A stretch of 37,499 nt of DNA from an uncultured Paenalcaligenes sp. (GCA_947626245.1 CANQRK010000006.1:1-37499); one strand, 5' to 3'; numbered from the stretch's first letter, positions 1 to 9,634 are shown. Numbers and translations are program-made. Notes: generated from the letters alone by a model not told the origin.

Positions 1-2
1 CA

Positions 3-758
3 CCCTATTTGGAAAAAGCAGTCATTGCCATCAATCAATTGCCGCGACAGCCCGATGCGATCATTATTACTGGCGATCTGACTGATTTCGGACGTTTAGC
101 CGAATACCAGCACCTACGAGACTTGTTGTCCCCGTTAAGCGTGCCTGTGTACATGCTGCCCGGCAACCACGACGAGCGCAATATTCTTGCCCAAAGCTTC
201 CCTAATCAAGACTACCTACACTCCACCCTAGAACACGATTACACACAATACGTGGTGCCTGTCGGCCCATTGCGCCTGATTGCGTTGGATACCAGTGTCA
301 TCGGTCAAAGCAGCGGCGCACTCTGTGCAGAACGCTTGGCATGGTTAAAACAAGCGTTGATCGACAATGCAGAGCACCCCGTGGTCATCGCCATGCACCA
401 TCCCCCGTTCAACACCTTGATCGGTCATATGGATAAAATTGGCTTGCTACAGGGGGCTCCAGAGCTGGAAGCACTGCTACGCCGCTTTACCAATATTGAG
501 CGCATTATTTGCGGGCATTTACACCGCCCCATTTCCACTCGTTTTGGTGGCACCATTGCCTCCACCTGCCCAGCACCTGCGCATCAAGTCTGCTTAGACC
601 TACATCCAGAAGCTGAATCAGCATGGTGTCTAGAACCCCCTGCGATGGAAATCCATGCTTGGGATCCTCAAGCACAGCGTCTAGTCTCTCACCTAGCTGT
701 CATCGGTGAATTCGAGGGCCCTTACCCCTTCCACGAGGACGGTAAGCTCATCGACTAA
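3..758 (+). CDS. Metallophosphoesterase (cyclic nucleotide phosphodiesterase/Icc-CpdA-like), 5'-truncated by window edge
   Basis: Motifs GDLTDFG, GNHDER, MHHPPF, GHLHRP typical of calcineurin-like phosphoesterases. The frame is open to the window edge; the listed TTG at 9 is probably internal. Confidence 0.85.
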   Translation, partial: PYLEKAVIAINQLPRQPDAIIITGDLTDFGRLAEYQHLRDLLSPLSVPVYMLPGNHDERNILAQSFPNQDYLHSTLEHDYTQYVVPVGPLRLIALDTSVIGQSSGALCAERLAWLKQALIDNAEHPVVIAMHHPPFNTLIGHMDKIGLLQGAPELEALLRRFTNIERIICGHLHRPISTRFGGTIASTCPAPAHQVCLDLHPEAESAWCLEPPAMEIHAWDPQAQRLVSHLAVIGEFEGPYPFHEDGKLID

Positions 759-763
759 TTCCC

Positions 764-924
764 TTGTACGAGGGGGCCATGCACCCGATACGCTTGGGCT
801 AGGTAGTGTTGAAGGGGTAAGCGGTTCAGCGCGGAGCGAACGCAGTGAGCGAGCACTGCTTAGCGAACCCCTTCAACACTACCTAGCCCAAAAAGGATTT
901 CGGAGGCAGGGCTACCTCGTACAA
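764..924. repeat. Nested inverted repeat element (outer arms TTGTACGAGG/CCTCGTACAA; inner 24-bp perfect arms)
   Basis: 764-773 TTGTACGAGG is the reverse complement of 915-924. 794-817 TTGGGCTAGGTAGTGTTGAAGGGG is the exact reverse complement of 868-891. The 50-nt centre contains GCAGTG(AGCGAG)CACTGC at 842-859. Confidence 0.9.
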
Positions 925-949
925 CATCACCCTGTAATGGAGCTGCTGC

Positions 950-958
950 TGATATAAT
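950..958 (+). promoter_or_regulatory. Candidate extended -10 promoter element for prmB
   Basis: TGATATAAT, ~37 nt upstream of the prmB ATG. No good -35 seen. Confidence 0.45.
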
Positions 959-994
959 AGAAGGCTTGTTATTTTCATTTAGAGCAGGCCATTT

Positions 995-1924
995 ATGAGC
1001 GCTACGCCCCACCCTTTTTATGCTGAAGCATTAACCGAACTCGCTAGCACACGAGACGTATTGCGTTGGGCGCTAAGCCAGTTTCATCGCCATGAACTTA
1101 GCTTTGGTCACGGTAGCGACAATGCTTCCGACGAAGCTATTTACCTGCTTTTACACAGCTTACATCTACCTATAGACACCGCTCTAGATCCCTTTTTAGA
1201 CGCACGACTCACTCGTAGCGAAAAAATCGCTTTTTTTGAACTGATTCGTCGTCGCTGCGAAGAGCGTTTACCTGCCGCCTATTTAACTGGCGAAGCGTGG
1301 CTACAAGGGCTGCGTTTTAAAGTCAGCCCAGACTGTATTGTGCCGCGCTCTCCCATTGCAGAATTACTCAGCACACAGCTTGCCCCTTGGGTCGAAGCCC
1401 CGCATGCTATTCACTCCGTTTTAGACGTCTGTACAGGCTCCGGCTGTTTAGCTATTTTAGCGGCACTTACTTTTCCCAATGCCCAAGTCGATGGCGTAGA
1501 TATCTCTACTGCCGCCTTAGCCATTGCCAAAGACAACATCCAAGACTACGACTTAAGCGATCGCGTCTGCGCTTTAGAAAGCAATCTATACCAAGCCGTA
1601 CAAAATAAAAAATACGACCTCATTATCTCCAACCCTCCGTATGTCAACGAAGGTTCAATGCAAGCCCTACCCTCCGAGTACCTACACGAGCCCAGACTGG
1701 CACTAGCCGGCGGCGATGACGGCATGGACTTAGTACGTATTATTTTGGCTCAAGCCGCTGACCACCTAACCGAAAATGGCTTACTGGTCTTGGAAATTGG
1801 CAATGAGTACGATAATTTCTGCTCTGCATTCCCCGAGCTAGATCCGGTTTGGCTTAGCACCGAAACAGCAGATGATCAAATTCTGCTCTTGAATTACGAC
1901 CAACTCCGCGCCTTCAGCGCTTAA
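995..1924 (+). CDS. prmB: Ribosomal protein uL3 N5-glutamine methyltransferase
   Basis: N5-Gln MTase motif SNPPYV, SAM motif DVCTGSGCLAI, PrmB-like N-terminus (PAAYLTGEAWLQGLRFKV). Confidence 0.9.
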   Translation: MSATPHPFYAEALTELASTRDVLRWALSQFHRHELSFGHGSDNASDEAIYLLLHSLHLPIDTALDPFLDARLTRSEKIAFFELIRRRCEERLPAAYLTGEAWLQGLRFKVSPDCIVPRSPIAELLSTQLAPWVEAPHAIHSVLDVCTGSGCLAILAALTFPNAQVDGVDISTAALAIAKDNIQDYDLSDRVCALESNLYQAVQNKKYDLIISNPPYVNEGSMQALPSEYLHEPRLALAGGDDGMDLVRIILAQAADHLTENGLLVLEIGNEYDNFCSAFPELDPVWLSTETADDQILLLNYDQLRAFSA

Positions 1925-1940
1925 ACATCAAAGGAATAAC

Positions 1941-3869
1941 GTGATTCGTGCAACGGATTTAGGTTTACGCCGCGGAACAAAGGTGCTCTTGCACAATGCT
2001 CAGTTTGTCATCAACCCAAAAGAACGTGTGGGTATTGTGGGGCGTAATGGTGCGGGCAAATCCTCATTATTTGCTTTATTCCAACACCTACTGGATGCCG
2101 ATCAAGGCGTGCTAGATATCCCTAGCCGTTGGCGCATCGCCAGTGTAGAGCAAGAAATAAGCGATAGAGATCGTCCCGCGCGCGAGTTTGTTATCGATGG
2201 GGATAGCGCTTTACGTCAACTTCAAGCCGAGCGTGCCGCTACGCCTGACTCCGATGGTAACCGCATCGCTCAACTAGAAAACGCGCTTATCGAAGCCGAT
2301 GCTTGGACGGCTCCTTCACGAGCCGAGCAACTGTTAGCGGGTTTAGGGTTTAAACCCGAGCAGTGGATGCTGCCTGTGGGACAGTTTTCTGGTGGATGGC
2401 AAATGCGTATTGCGCTAGCTCGCGCTTTAATGGCACCCTCCGACCTACTCTTGCTTGACGAGCCCACCAACCACCTCGACTTAGACGCTATGCTGTGGTT
2501 AGAGCGTTGGTTGCAATCCTACCCCGGCACGGTACTGACTATTTCGCACGATACCGAGTTCCTTGATGCTGTTAGCACTCATATTCTGCATTTTGAGCAA
2601 CAACAGCTGTTCAAATACAAAGGCAACTACTCCGACTTTTTAAGTCAACGCGCTGAACGCTTACGCCAAGACCAGTTAGCGTGGGAAAAACAACAACGTG
2701 AAGTGGCCCATCTGCAAAGCTTTATTGATCGCTTTAAGGCCAAAGCCACCAAAGCCAAACAAGCGCAAAGCCGTGTTAAAGCTCTAGCTAAAATGCAAGA
2801 ATTAGCACCGGTACGTTTAGATAGCTCAATTCAATTCAGCCTGCCCACCCCCGAGCATATGCCCGACCCTCTGTTACGATTGGCCGATGCCAATCTAGGG
2901 TACAGCAGCCCCGAATTACGCACTATCTTGCATCAAGTCAAAGTTGATGTACGCAGTGGTAGTCGTATTGGTATTCTGGGCATGAACGGTGCCGGTAAAA
3001 GTACGCTAATCAAAACCTTGGCGGGCGAACTCAACATACTAAGTGGCGAACTCATTCCTTCAGCTAGACTTGCGGTAGGCTATTTTGCTCAGCATCAGCT
3101 TGATATGATCGAGGCCGAACTCAGTCCCATTCAGCATATGCAGCGTCTTGCCCCCGAGGTTCGCGAGCAAGAACTACGCAACTACTTAGGGCGCTTTGCC
3201 TTTAGTGGGGATATGGCTACCGACACAACGGCTGGCTTTTCCGGTGGAGAAAAAGCGCGTTTAGCTTTGGCTTTAATTGTTTGGCACAAACCTAACCTTT
3301 TATTGCTCGACGAGCCCACTAACCACTTAGATGTGGAAACCCGCGAAGCATTGGCTGCCTCATTGGCAGAATACGAAGGCAGTGTGCTAGTCGTCTCGCA
3401 CGATCGACAACTATTGCGCTCGACAGTAGATAATTTTTGGATTGTGGCGGATGGTCAGGTTGCTGAGTTTGATGGCGACCTTGAGGATTACCGCGACTGG
3501 TTACTTTCCCGAGCAGCTCAACACCGCAGTAGCAAACCCATCGAAACAGGAGCTGAGACCTCTTCAGTCGATCGTCGCACGCAACGTCGTCTAGAAGCCG
3601 AAGCGCGCCAAAAAATCGCTGCACTCCGCAAACCTCTGGAAAAACAAATTCAGCAACTCGAAAAAAGCATGGAGCAAAATAAACAACGCCTCCAGCAGCT
3701 AGACGAGCTCATGAGCGATCCAGAGTTTTATGGTGATCAATACAAAGACCAACGCCCCACCCTGCTCACCGAACACGGAGAAATCAGCAAACAACTAGAC
3801 AACGCTGAAGAGCAATGGTTAGCGCTGCAAGAGCAAGTCGAACAAATCGAACAAGATCACAAAGTGTAG
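1941..3869 (+). CDS. ABC-F family ATP-binding protein (YheS/Uup-like)
   Basis: Two Walker A motifs (GRNGAGKSS, GMNGAGKST), two signature motifs (FSGGWQMR, FSGGEKAR), LLLLDEPTNHLD twice, no TM domain. Confidence 0.92.
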   Translation: MIRATDLGLRRGTKVLLHNAQFVINPKERVGIVGRNGAGKSSLFALFQHLLDADQGVLDIPSRWRIASVEQEISDRDRPAREFVIDGDSALRQLQAERAATPDSDGNRIAQLENALIEADAWTAPSRAEQLLAGLGFKPEQWMLPVGQFSGGWQMRIALARALMAPSDLLLLDEPTNHLDLDAMLWLERWLQSYPGTVLTISHDTEFLDAVSTHILHFEQQQLFKYKGNYSDFLSQRAERLRQDQLAWEKQQREVAHLQSFIDRFKAKATKAKQAQSRVKALAKMQELAPVRLDSSIQFSLPTPEHMPDPLLRLADANLGYSSPELRTILHQVKVDVRSGSRIGILGMNGAGKSTLIKTLAGELNILSGELIPSARLAVGYFAQHQLDMIEAELSPIQHMQRLAPEVREQELRNYLGRFAFSGDMATDTTAGFSGGEKARLALALIVWHKPNLLLLDEPTNHLDVETREALAASLAEYEGSVLVVSHDRQLLRSTVDNFWIVADGQVAEFDGDLEDYRDWLLSRAAQHRSSKPIETGAETSSVDRRTQRRLEAEARQKIAALRKPLEKQIQQLEKSMEQNKQRLQQLDELMSDPEFYGDQYKDQRPTLLTEHGEISKQLDNAEEQWLALQEQVEQIEQDHKV

Positions 3870-3985
3870 CAGCAGGCCACGCCTGTGATAAAGCCCGATC
3901 GGGGGCATGGCCCCCTCGTACAACATCACCCCTGTAGGAGCAGGCCACGCCTGCGACCAAACCCGATCAGGGGCATGGCCCTTTT
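3865..3985. repeat. Tandem pair of REP-like palindromic units (period 68 bp)
   Basis: TGTAGCAGCAGGCCACGCCTGTGATAAAGCCCGATCGGGGGCATGGCC at 3865, and TGTAGGAGCAGGCCACGCCTGCGACCAAACCCGATCAGGGGCATGGCC at 3933. Confidence 0.85.
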
Positions 3986-3989
3986 AGGA

Positions 3990-6281
3990 TTAGCCGCCGA
4001 CGATGATGTCTAGCTTTGCTATACCTAGAGCTAGGGTTTTGGTGCCAGCATCACGGAAGTGAATTTGGGCTTGAGCCTCTGTCCCTGTACCGCTTAAGGT
4101 CAACACGGTACCCTCACCAAACTTGGCATGACGTACACCCTGACCCACACGGAAATGCTGATCACCCACAACTAAGCCGCTTTTGGCTACCGTAGACGCC
4201 ATTCCACCCGTACTAGACGACTGGCCGTAATTAGAGCGAGCTTGATCCCAAGAAGCCCCACCACGTCCAAAACCACCCACCCAAGCACTACTCACCACCG
4301 GAGCAGCTTGTCGTGGCGTTAACCATTTCACATTTTCCTCGGGTAGCTCATCTAAAAAACGGGAGCGTGTGGCATAACGCGTTTTACCATGCAACATTCG
4401 ACTTTGCGCTAACGTCACATACACTCGTTTTCTACCTCGAGTTAAAGCAACATACATAAGACGGCGCTCTTCCTCGAGCCCATCCAGTTCGGCTAAGCTA
4501 TTTTCATGAGGGAATAGACCTTCTTCGAGTCCGGTAATAAAAACCCCATCAAACTCCAAACCCTTAGCCGCATGAATAGTCATCAGTTGCACGGCTGCCT
4601 GACCTGCTTGAGCTTGGTTATCACCCGCCTCTAGAGAGGCATGTGATAAAAATGCCCCCAAGGGTGACATGGCTGCCAATACCGCATTTCCATTTTCATC
4701 CACTGACTTGGCTTCGGGAGTAATAGGAATCCGACCCGCCACCTCGTCTGCCAAGCCTTCTTCGGTTACAAAAACCGTAGCGGCATTGACTAGTTCTTGC
4801 ATGTTTTCTAAGCGCTCAGCCCCTTCACGATCTGCTTTGTAGTGATCTAGCAAACCACTGTCGTGTACCACCTGCTCGATTAACTCGGGCAGGTTTAGCA
4901 TTTGAGCTTGTGAGGCCAGCTGATTAATGAGAGCAACAAATTTACCTAAATTGGTGCCAGCACGCCCAGTCATATAGGGCACAGCGCGATACAAACTGCA
5001 ATTATATTGACGAGCATAGTCGCCCAATTGCTCTAAAGAACGCGCCCCAATACCACGTGTGGGAAAGTTCACCACTCGCAACCAAGAGGTATCGTCGTTC
5101 GGGTTGTCAATTAAGCGTAAATACGCCAATACATGCTTAATTTCTTGGCGTTCAAAAAATCGTTGTCCGCCATACACTTTGTACGGAATACCTGAACTAA
5201 ATAGCTGATGCTCCAATACCCGTGACTGCGCATTGCTACGGTACAACACAGCGATTTCATCATGAGGAAAACCATCTCGTAATAAAGCCCGAATTTCCTC
5301 AATAACCCACTGAGCCTCTAAAGCATCAGAGGCCTTTTCAATAATACGTACCGTTTCACCCTGCCCCGCGTCGGTCCAGAGTTTTTTACCTAACCGGTCT
5401 GCATTATGTGAAATCAGCGCGTTCGCCGCATCCAAAATGTGACCACTGGAACGGTAGTTTTGCTCTAGACGTACTACATTGCCTTTGGCATAGTCACGCT
5501 CGAAGCATTTCATATTGCTGATATCAGCCCCACGGAATGCATAAATAGACTGATCATCATCGCCCACAGCGAACATAGCCGCCTGACCACCTGCTAATAA
5601 CGTAAGCCACGCATACTGCAACGGATTTGTGTCCTGAAACTCATCAATTAAGATATGCGTAAAACGCTGCTGATAATGCTGTCGTAACGGCGCATGGTTT
5701 TGCAACAGTTCGTATGCACGCAACAAAAGCTCGGCAAAGTCTACAACACCTTCACGTTCGCATTGTTGTTGATAGATTTCGTAAATTTCAACTAATCGGC
5801 GTGTATGCGGATCGTAGGCCTCAATACGTTGCGGACGCAGGCCTTTTTCCTTTTGGGCATTGATAAAGCGCTGTACATCTCGGGGCGCAAACTTTTCGTC
5901 ATCAATATTGTTTGCCTTAATCAAACGACGAATAGCTGCGAGCTGATCTGCACTGTCAAGAATTTGAAAGCTTTGCACTAAACCCGCGTCTTGGTGGTGT
6001 AAACGCAACAAGCGATTACAGAGCCCGTGGAATGTCCCCACCCACATACCGCGCGTATCAATAGGCAATAACGAATTAAGCCGCATCAGCATTTCGCGAG
6101 CGGCTTTATTAGTAAAGGTCACAGCCAAAAACGCATACGGACTGACCCCTTGTTGCATTAACCACGCCATTCGCGTGGTTAATACCCGGGTTTTACCGCT
6201 ACCTGCCCCCGCTAAAATTAGCGTGTGTTGGGCAGGTTGCGTAACAGCTTGAGCTTGTTCGGGATTTAAGTTTTGGATCAT
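3990..6281 (-). CDS. uvrD: UvrD/PcrA-type 3'-5' DNA helicase
   Basis: LNPEQAQAV, AGAGSGKTRVL, DEFQDTN, GDDDQSIYAFRGA, MTIHAAKGLEF, VALTRGRKRVYV; C-terminal Tudor-like region. Confidence 0.93.
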   Translation of the reverse strand: MIQNLNPEQAQAVTQPAQHTLILAGAGSGKTRVLTTRMAWLMQQGVSPYAFLAVTFTNKAAREMLMRLNSLLPIDTRGMWVGTFHGLCNRLLRLHHQDAGLVQSFQILDSADQLAAIRRLIKANNIDDEKFAPRDVQRFINAQKEKGLRPQRIEAYDPHTRRLVEIYEIYQQQCEREGVVDFAELLLRAYELLQNHAPLRQHYQQRFTHILIDEFQDTNPLQYAWLTLLAGGQAAMFAVGDDDQSIYAFRGADISNMKCFERDYAKGNVVRLEQNYRSSGHILDAANALISHNADRLGKKLWTDAGQGETVRIIEKASDALEAQWVIEEIRALLRDGFPHDEIAVLYRSNAQSRVLEHQLFSSGIPYKVYGGQRFFERQEIKHVLAYLRLIDNPNDDTSWLRVVNFPTRGIGARSLEQLGDYARQYNCSLYRAVPYMTGRAGTNLGKFVALINQLASQAQMLNLPELIEQVVHDSGLLDHYKADREGAERLENMQELVNAATVFVTEEGLADEVAGRIPITPEAKSVDENGNAVLAAMSPLGAFLSHASLEAGDNQAQAGQAAVQLMTIHAAKGLEFDGVFITGLEEGLFPHENSLAELDGLEEERRLMYVALTRGRKRVYVTLAQSRMLHGKTRYATRSRFLDELPEENVKWLTPRQAAPVVSSAWVGGFGRGGASWDQARSNYGQSSSTGGMASTVAKSGLVVGDQHFRVGQGVRHAKFGEGTVLTLSGTGTEAQAQIHFRDAGTKTLALGIAKLDIIVGG

Positions 6282-7486
6282 GCGGCGTAACGACGCAGGC
6301 GCAAGGCAAACTGCTCTAGGCTATCAATTCCGCTTTGTTGAGCACGTTGTACCCAAGCACGTAAGTCGGCTAGCAATTGCTCGCTAGTTGAGCTGGAGCT
6401 TTCCCACAAGCGTGCTAACTCAACTTGCATCTGAACCACGGTGGACAATTTGCCATCGTCCTCGAGGACTTTTTGCAATTGAGTTCGTTGCTCTTCGCTA
6501 AGAACCTGATCCCCACGACCGATCCAATCGCGACAACGCTGTAACAAAGAAAGTTGGCTTTGGTCTTCTTTGTTGGTTAGACGCGAAATTTCCTCGGTAG
6601 CGGCTTGGCGAATGACGTCGGAATAGCGCGCTAGGATTTCGTAGCGGTGTGTAATCACACCCTGCAGCGTGTCTAAACTAATGTCGGAAGTAGCGGCCTT
6701 GTTTGCTGGCTCTAGGCGCAGTTTAGGAGCCACCTTTTTAACCTCGGCTAGTTTGAAAAAGCGCAAGATACTAATGTACATCCAGCCTAAGTCAAACTCG
6801 TACCATTTGCTGGAGAATTTAGCAGAAGTACCATAAGCATGGTGGTTATTATGTAGCTCCTCGCCACCAATGATAATTCCCAAAGGGAACACATTGGTGC
6901 TGGTATCTGGGCTAGCAAAGTTACGATAGCCCAAAGCATGACCTACACCGTTTACCACACCGGCTGCCCAGAACGGAATCCACGCCATTTGTACTGCCCA
7001 AACGGCCAAACCAACTAAGCCGAACAAGGCCAAATCGATGCTTAGCATAATTAAGATGCCTAGCAAGTTATGGCGAGAGTACACATTGCGCTCCATCCAG
7101 TCATCGGGGGTACCGTGACCAAATCGTTTGAGCGTCTCTTCGTTTTGTGCTTCTTCGCGGTAGAGTTCTGCACCACGGAAAAACACCATACCCAAACCAA
7201 ACACAACAGGAGAATGAGGATCGCCCTCGCGCTCGCAACGTGCATGGTGTTTACGGTGAATAGCAACCCATTCCTTGGTGATCATGCCCGTAGTAAGCCA
7301 GAGCCAAAAACGGAAGAAGTGCATGACTGCTGGATGTAACTCTAGGCCACGGTGAGCCTGACTGCGGTGCAAGAATAAAGTCACCGCCATGATGGTGATG
7401 TGCGTTAGTACCAAGGTGCACAGAACAATCTGCCACCATGACCACTGTAATAGCCCGCCGGCTAGGAAATTAAGTATATTTTGCAT
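6278..7486 (-). CDS. Acyl-CoA/fatty acid desaturase with a C-terminal extension
   Basis: Histidine boxes HRSQAHRG, HRKHHARC, HNNHHAYG; hydrophobic TM segments; stop overlaps the uvrD start. Confidence 0.88.
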   Translation of the reverse strand: MQNILNFLAGGLLQWSWWQIVLCTLVLTHITIMAVTLFLHRSQAHRGLELHPAVMHFFRFWLWLTTGMITKEWVAIHRKHHARCEREGDPHSPVVFGLGMVFFRGAELYREEAQNEETLKRFGHGTPDDWMERNVYSRHNLLGILIMLSIDLALFGLVGLAVWAVQMAWIPFWAAGVVNGVGHALGYRNFASPDTSTNVFPLGIIIGGEELHNNHHAYGTSAKFSSKWYEFDLGWMYISILRFFKLAEVKKVAPKLRLEPANKAATSDISLDTLQGVITHRYEILARYSDVIRQAATEEISRLTNKEDQSQLSLLQRCRDWIGRGDQVLSEEQRTQLQKVLEDDGKLSTVVQMQVELARLWESSSSTSEQLLADLRAWVQRAQQSGIDSLEQFALRLRRYAA

Positions 7487-7579
7487 AGACCTATTATGGA
7501 TAAACCATGTGAGTCAATTACAACTAAAGAAAGACAGCTTTCAGTTTAATTCGCTTTCTGAAAAGGGGTTTGCGTTAGA

Positions 7580-8920
7580 TCAAACCGCGTCTGTTTTTCG
7601 CTGTAATACGGCCGCAAAGAAACCATCTGTATGATGATAGTCTGGGCGGAGTTCTAGGTAAGGGCCTGCCATCGTCAGGTCAGGACTCCGTGAAGCTATT
7701 ATAGGATTAACATCCATTAGCTCAAAGTGGGGGTGTTGTTGTAAAAACCAAGCGACTTGGTCTTGGTTTTCTTGGGGCAACACGCTACAAGTAGCATAAA
7801 CCAAACGGCCTCCGGGCGCGACACATTTTGCAGCTCGCTCAAGAATCTCTCGTTGAATCTGCACATAATGATCCACACCTGAAGCCTGCAAGCGCCATTT
7901 AATGTCAGGATTACGACGTAATGTGCCTGTACCGCTACACGGTGCATCAACCAAAACCCGCTGGGCTTTGCCTTGGAGGCGCTTGACCCGAGGATCATTC
8001 GCTTCGTTGACTGCTACTGGTACTATATTCGATAAACCACTACGTGCAAAGCGAGGTTTGGCACGAGCCAAACGCGCTGCTGACGTATCAAAAGCATATA
8101 AACGACCCGTGGATCGCATCAATGCGCCTATCAATAGGGTTTTCCCCCCTGCACCAGCACAGAAATCAATAATCATTTCCCCGCGCTTAGGTGCAACCAA
8201 GGCGGCTAGCAATTGACTGCCCTCGTCCTGAACCTCGATTTCGCCTTTTTCAAACTGAGGCCAATTTGCCACATAAGGACGCCCACGCAAGCGAATACCC
8301 CACGGAGACAAAGCCGTTGCTGTTGGCTTAAAGCGCGCCGTTTCACCGTCAGACAACTGCGCCAAAACGGTATCACGGTCTGCTTTTAAAGGATTAACGC
8401 GTAAATCTAAAGGTGCCTCTGTATTAAACGCAGCAGCCAAATGCTCGTAATCTGGCATGGTTTCTAGTTGCTGTGCTAACCAGTCTGGCAGACTGTAGCG
8501 CTGAGCAAAAGACATTTCCAGTGCATCTAAGGCGATCACGTGTTCCAGCCAACCTTGCTCAGCCTCGTCTAGAGCTCCGCGTATGTCTTTATCCCAGGTA
8601 TTTAACAAACCTAAAATAGCCAGACGACGAGAACCAGAGCCCACGCCGCTTTCTGCTAAATAACGGTAACGGCGTAAATGGCGCAATACATCAAAGGCGG
8701 CATTTGTCACCTCGGAGCGATCACGCCCGCCCATGTTTTTTTGCTTGCGCATCCAGTGCGACAAGACAGCATCCGCTGGATGCTCCCACTGTAATATTTG
8801 CCCTAAGACCGCGGTGACCTGGTCAATGCGACGCGCCACCAAAGAAATTGGTGTGTTTTTTTGCGTAGTATTATGGCGCGCAGGGCCTGTTTTTTTACGT
8901 GGGGAACGTTGTGTAGACAT
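7580..8920 (-). CDS. rsmB: 16S rRNA (cytosine-967-C5) methyltransferase
   Basis: VQDEGSQLLA, DFCAGAGGKTL, DAPCSGTGTLRRNPD, YATCSVLPQEN. Start chosen at MSTQRSPRK. Confidence 0.88.
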   Translation of the reverse strand: MSTQRSPRKKTGPARHNTTQKNTPISLVARRIDQVTAVLGQILQWEHPADAVLSHWMRKQKNMGGRDRSEVTNAAFDVLRHLRRYRYLAESGVGSGSRRLAILGLLNTWDKDIRGALDEAEQGWLEHVIALDALEMSFAQRYSLPDWLAQQLETMPDYEHLAAAFNTEAPLDLRVNPLKADRDTVLAQLSDGETARFKPTATALSPWGIRLRGRPYVANWPQFEKGEIEVQDEGSQLLAALVAPKRGEMIIDFCAGAGGKTLLIGALMRSTGRLYAFDTSAARLARAKPRFARSGLSNIVPVAVNEANDPRVKRLQGKAQRVLVDAPCSGTGTLRRNPDIKWRLQASGVDHYVQIQREILERAAKCVAPGGRLVYATCSVLPQENQDQVAWFLQQHPHFELMDVNPIIASRSPDLTMAGPYLELRPDYHHTDGFFAAVLQRKTDAV

Positions 8921-8942
8921 AAATCTAAAAATTCTAAAAGTA

Positions 8943-9605
8943 TTAAAGCGCAAATGCGCGGTGAGCTACGCCATCCACTTGAACTCTACCTGTTTCAAGT
9001 AAACGCACTCGCCCTTCGACTAACCATTGCAACACCTCATTATAGACACGGTGCTCAATGGCTAATAAACGACCGGCCAAACTGGTCTCATCATCCTCTT
9101 GTTGTACAGGCACGATGCCTTGGGCGATAATAGGACCATGATCCAGCACAGCTGTCACAAAGTGTACGGTACAACCATGCCATTGCAATTGTGCATCCAA
9201 GGCCTGCTGATGCGTATTCAGGCCTGGAAACAAAGGCAACAGCGATGGATGTATATTAATCAGTTTGCCATCAAATTGCTCAACAAAGCTTGGACTCAGT
9301 ATCCGCATAAAGCCTGCTAACAACACATAATCAGGTTGATAGGTCTGAATCACTGTAGCCAGTTGGTCATCAAACTGTTGACGGCTAGCAAATGCCTTGT
9401 GCTCTAACACTTCGGTCACCAGGCCTTGTTCTTGGGCCCACTGTATACCCAGAGCATCTGCTTTATTTGCAATAACAGCAACTACTTCAGCAGCTAACTG
9501 TTTCTTTTTTATAGTTTCTACTATAGATTGCATATTAGAGCCGCGTCCCGATATAAGGATAACAATGCGGCATTTTTTACTTGAGTCCGTCAACTTTCGC
9601 TCCAA
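8943..9605 (-). CDS. purN: Phosphoribosylglycinamide formyltransferase
   Basis: ISGRGSNMQSI, LLAGFMRILSPSFV, INIHPSLLPLFPG, HFVTAVLDHGPIIAQ. Confidence 0.93.
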   Translation of the reverse strand: MERKLTDSSKKCRIVILISGRGSNMQSIVETIKKKQLAAEVVAVIANKADALGIQWAQEQGLVTEVLEHKAFASRQQFDDQLATVIQTYQPDYVLLAGFMRILSPSFVEQFDGKLINIHPSLLPLFPGLNTHQQALDAQLQWHGCTVHFVTAVLDHGPIIAQGIVPVQQEDDETSLAGRLLAIEHRVYNEVLQWLVEGRVRLLETGRVQVDGVAHRAFAL

Positions 9606-9634
9606 CGTTTTTCAAAGACAATTTTGTTTTGCCC

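Noticed and set aside
794-891. Integron attC site or phage att site
   Set aside because: Large palindrome, but no recognisable R/L core sites, integrase, cassette array or tRNA nearby; better explained by the repeat family.
706-957. 83-aa ORF on + strand
   Set aside because: Runs through the end of the phosphoesterase gene and the inverted-repeat element; low-complexity peptide (SARSERSERALLSEP) from the repeat, no plausible RBS or family.
3865-3985. CRISPR array
   Set aside because: Only two units, and the intervening sequence is itself repeat material rather than unique spacers; no cas genes.
7070-7634. Overlapping ORFs antisense to the desaturase (7070-7339, 7389-7634)
   Set aside because: Strong desaturase coding signal on the minus strand; peptides are Cys/His-rich shadows of the His-box regions.
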